Source: an uncultured cyanobacterium (GTDB lineage Bacteria; Cyanobacteriota; Cyanobacteriia; Phormidesmidales; Phormidesmidaceae). Taken from it: a stretch of DNA of 5,878 nucleotides. The position numbers and the translations under genes were made by a program. Under the pieces are notes generated by a model. That model made no database searches. It had not been told where the DNA came from and saw only the letters and a program-made list of their open reading frames with translations. Where the stretch lies: NCBI GenBank assembly GCA_938029995.1, contig CALHGI010000017.1, positions 1 through 5,878 of the forward strand, written 5' to 3'. Of this stretch, positions 5,313 through 5,878 are shown in pieces. Positions within the stretch are counted from its first letter, which is position 1; each line of letters opens with the position of its first letter.

Positions 5313-5878
5313 CGGCGGCCAATCCTCACAACGTCACCATCAAAGGTGGGGACAGAAAGAACAAAGGGCTCAGTGGAGTAGGTCAAAGCCTGCTCTTCTA
5401 GAATTCCTAGGGCAATTTCCTCCCCCATGCGGAGGCTGTCGTAGTAGTCGCTAAAGTAGTGCACACCGGCCATGTCACGACCAATGGAAATATTGGCAGC
5501 TAGCTTATTCAGTTCCCCCTCGAGGGTAAGAAACTTAGGAGATTCAGCCTCGATTAATTTAGCGGACTCGCCAGGGTAAGCGTCCGTGATCTCCGGAGAC
5601 CGGAAGAGTACGGCTGTGTCACCATGGGCTAGACGCTTAAATCCCACCTGATTGCCTGATTTTGCCAGGACAGCACTGGTGTCAAAGAACGCTTTGAGGA
5701 TAGTGACACAAGCGCCCGCCACCGTTGCATGGCCCGCACCATAGGCGGGATGCATCGGAGAGCCTTCAGGAAAGGCCATCGGTAGTAGGTAGGTACCTTC
5801 GCTGGGACCACTCTTTTGAGTGAGCTGATGAATCTCATGGAGGGTGCCATTCTCTTTTAATGCATCAGCAAACTGCCC
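5309..5878 (-). CDS. Vanadium-dependent haloperoxidase / PAP2-type protein, C-terminal part (5' end cut by window edge)
   Basis: The minus-strand frame is open from the right edge to the TGA at 5309-5311, giving 189 visible residues. The ATG at 5779 is internal, since the frame continues 33 codons further. The visible part carries two of the three active-site blocks of the vanadate haloperoxidase/acid phosphatase fold: HPAYGAGHATVAGA with the catalytic-type His50, and SIGRDMAGVHYFSD with Arg134 (oxyanion ligand) and His140 (axial vanadate ligand in true haloperoxidases). The first block (Lys/Arg) lies outside the window. Full-length bacterial relatives are commonly 400-600 residues. Known members oxidise halide with hydrogen peroxide to hypohalous acid, or hydrolyse phosphate esters; the motifs alone do not separate the two. 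The phrasing around the motifs (GSPMHPAYGAGHATVAGA, LNKLAANISIGRDMAGVHY) is that of proteins annotated as vanadium-dependent haloperoxidases in cyanobacteria. It is followed with a 4-nt overlap by a proline-rich membrane protein. Confidence 0.88.
   Translation of the reverse strand, partial: GQFADALKENGTLHEIHQLTQKSGPSEGTYLLPMAFPEGSPMHPAYGAGHATVAGACVTILKAFFDTSAVLAKSGNQVGFKRLAHGDTAVLFRSPEITDAYPGESAKLIEAESPKFLTLEGELNKLAANISIGRDMAGVHYFSDYYDSLRMGEEIALGILEEQALTYSTEPFVLSVPTFDGDVVRIGRR

Noticed and set aside
5047..5454. Several overlapping GC-rich frames on both strands (for example 5147-5401 plus, 5230-5454 plus, 5047-5322 minus)
   Set aside because: They are shadows of the proline-rich gene and the haloperoxidase-like gene: high GC removes stop codons in other frames, and none has a ribosome site or family features.

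Overview
The window looks like cyanobacterial chromosome of roughly even base composition. Three things support this. The ThiC C-terminal part is of the short cyanobacterial/plant type. Two copies of the cyanobacterial HIP1 octamer (GCGATCGC) lie inside genes at 989-996 and 3883-3890. The histidine kinase has the sensor and transmitter phrasing common in filamentous and Acaryochloris-like cyanobacteria. A species cannot be fixed from the sequence alone.

Layout: (1) 1-1239, plus strand, is the C-terminal ~90% of thiC (thiamine pyrimidine synthesis), cut by the left edge. (2) 1240-2484 is a 1.25 kb stretch with no convincing protein gene but much RNA/DNA secondary structure. It holds a hairpin cluster built on GCCCATG/ATGGGCCCAT after thiC, and a probable ~190-nt structured small RNA with a long closing helix and its own intrinsic terminator (1370-1559; best guess 6S RNA). 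It also holds a dispersed cyanobacterial repeat (TGAGCGGAGTCGAAG), a 55-nt near-perfect hairpin, a second smaller hairpin, and competing hairpins in front of the kinase. (3) 2485-4107, plus strand, is a two-TM sensor histidine kinase without an adjacent response regulator. (4) 4191-4790, minus strand, convergent with the kinase, is a glutathione S-transferase. Its best start is a GTG with a strong Shine-Dalgarno, preceded by a 10-bp leader hairpin. (5) 4944-5312, minus strand, is a proline-rich small protein with a C-terminal membrane helix. It overlaps by an ATGA junction with (6) 5309-5878, minus strand, the C-terminal part of a vanadium-haloperoxidase/PAP2-type enzyme cut by the right edge.

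Functionally the window is a mixture: a housekeeping cofactor gene, a sensory gene, and two genes of oxidative or halogen/xenobiotic chemistry (GST and haloperoxidase-like). The only strong gene-to-gene coupling visible is the haloperoxidase-like gene with its proline-rich tail protein. The least explained parts are that coupled small protein and the structured intergenic region.
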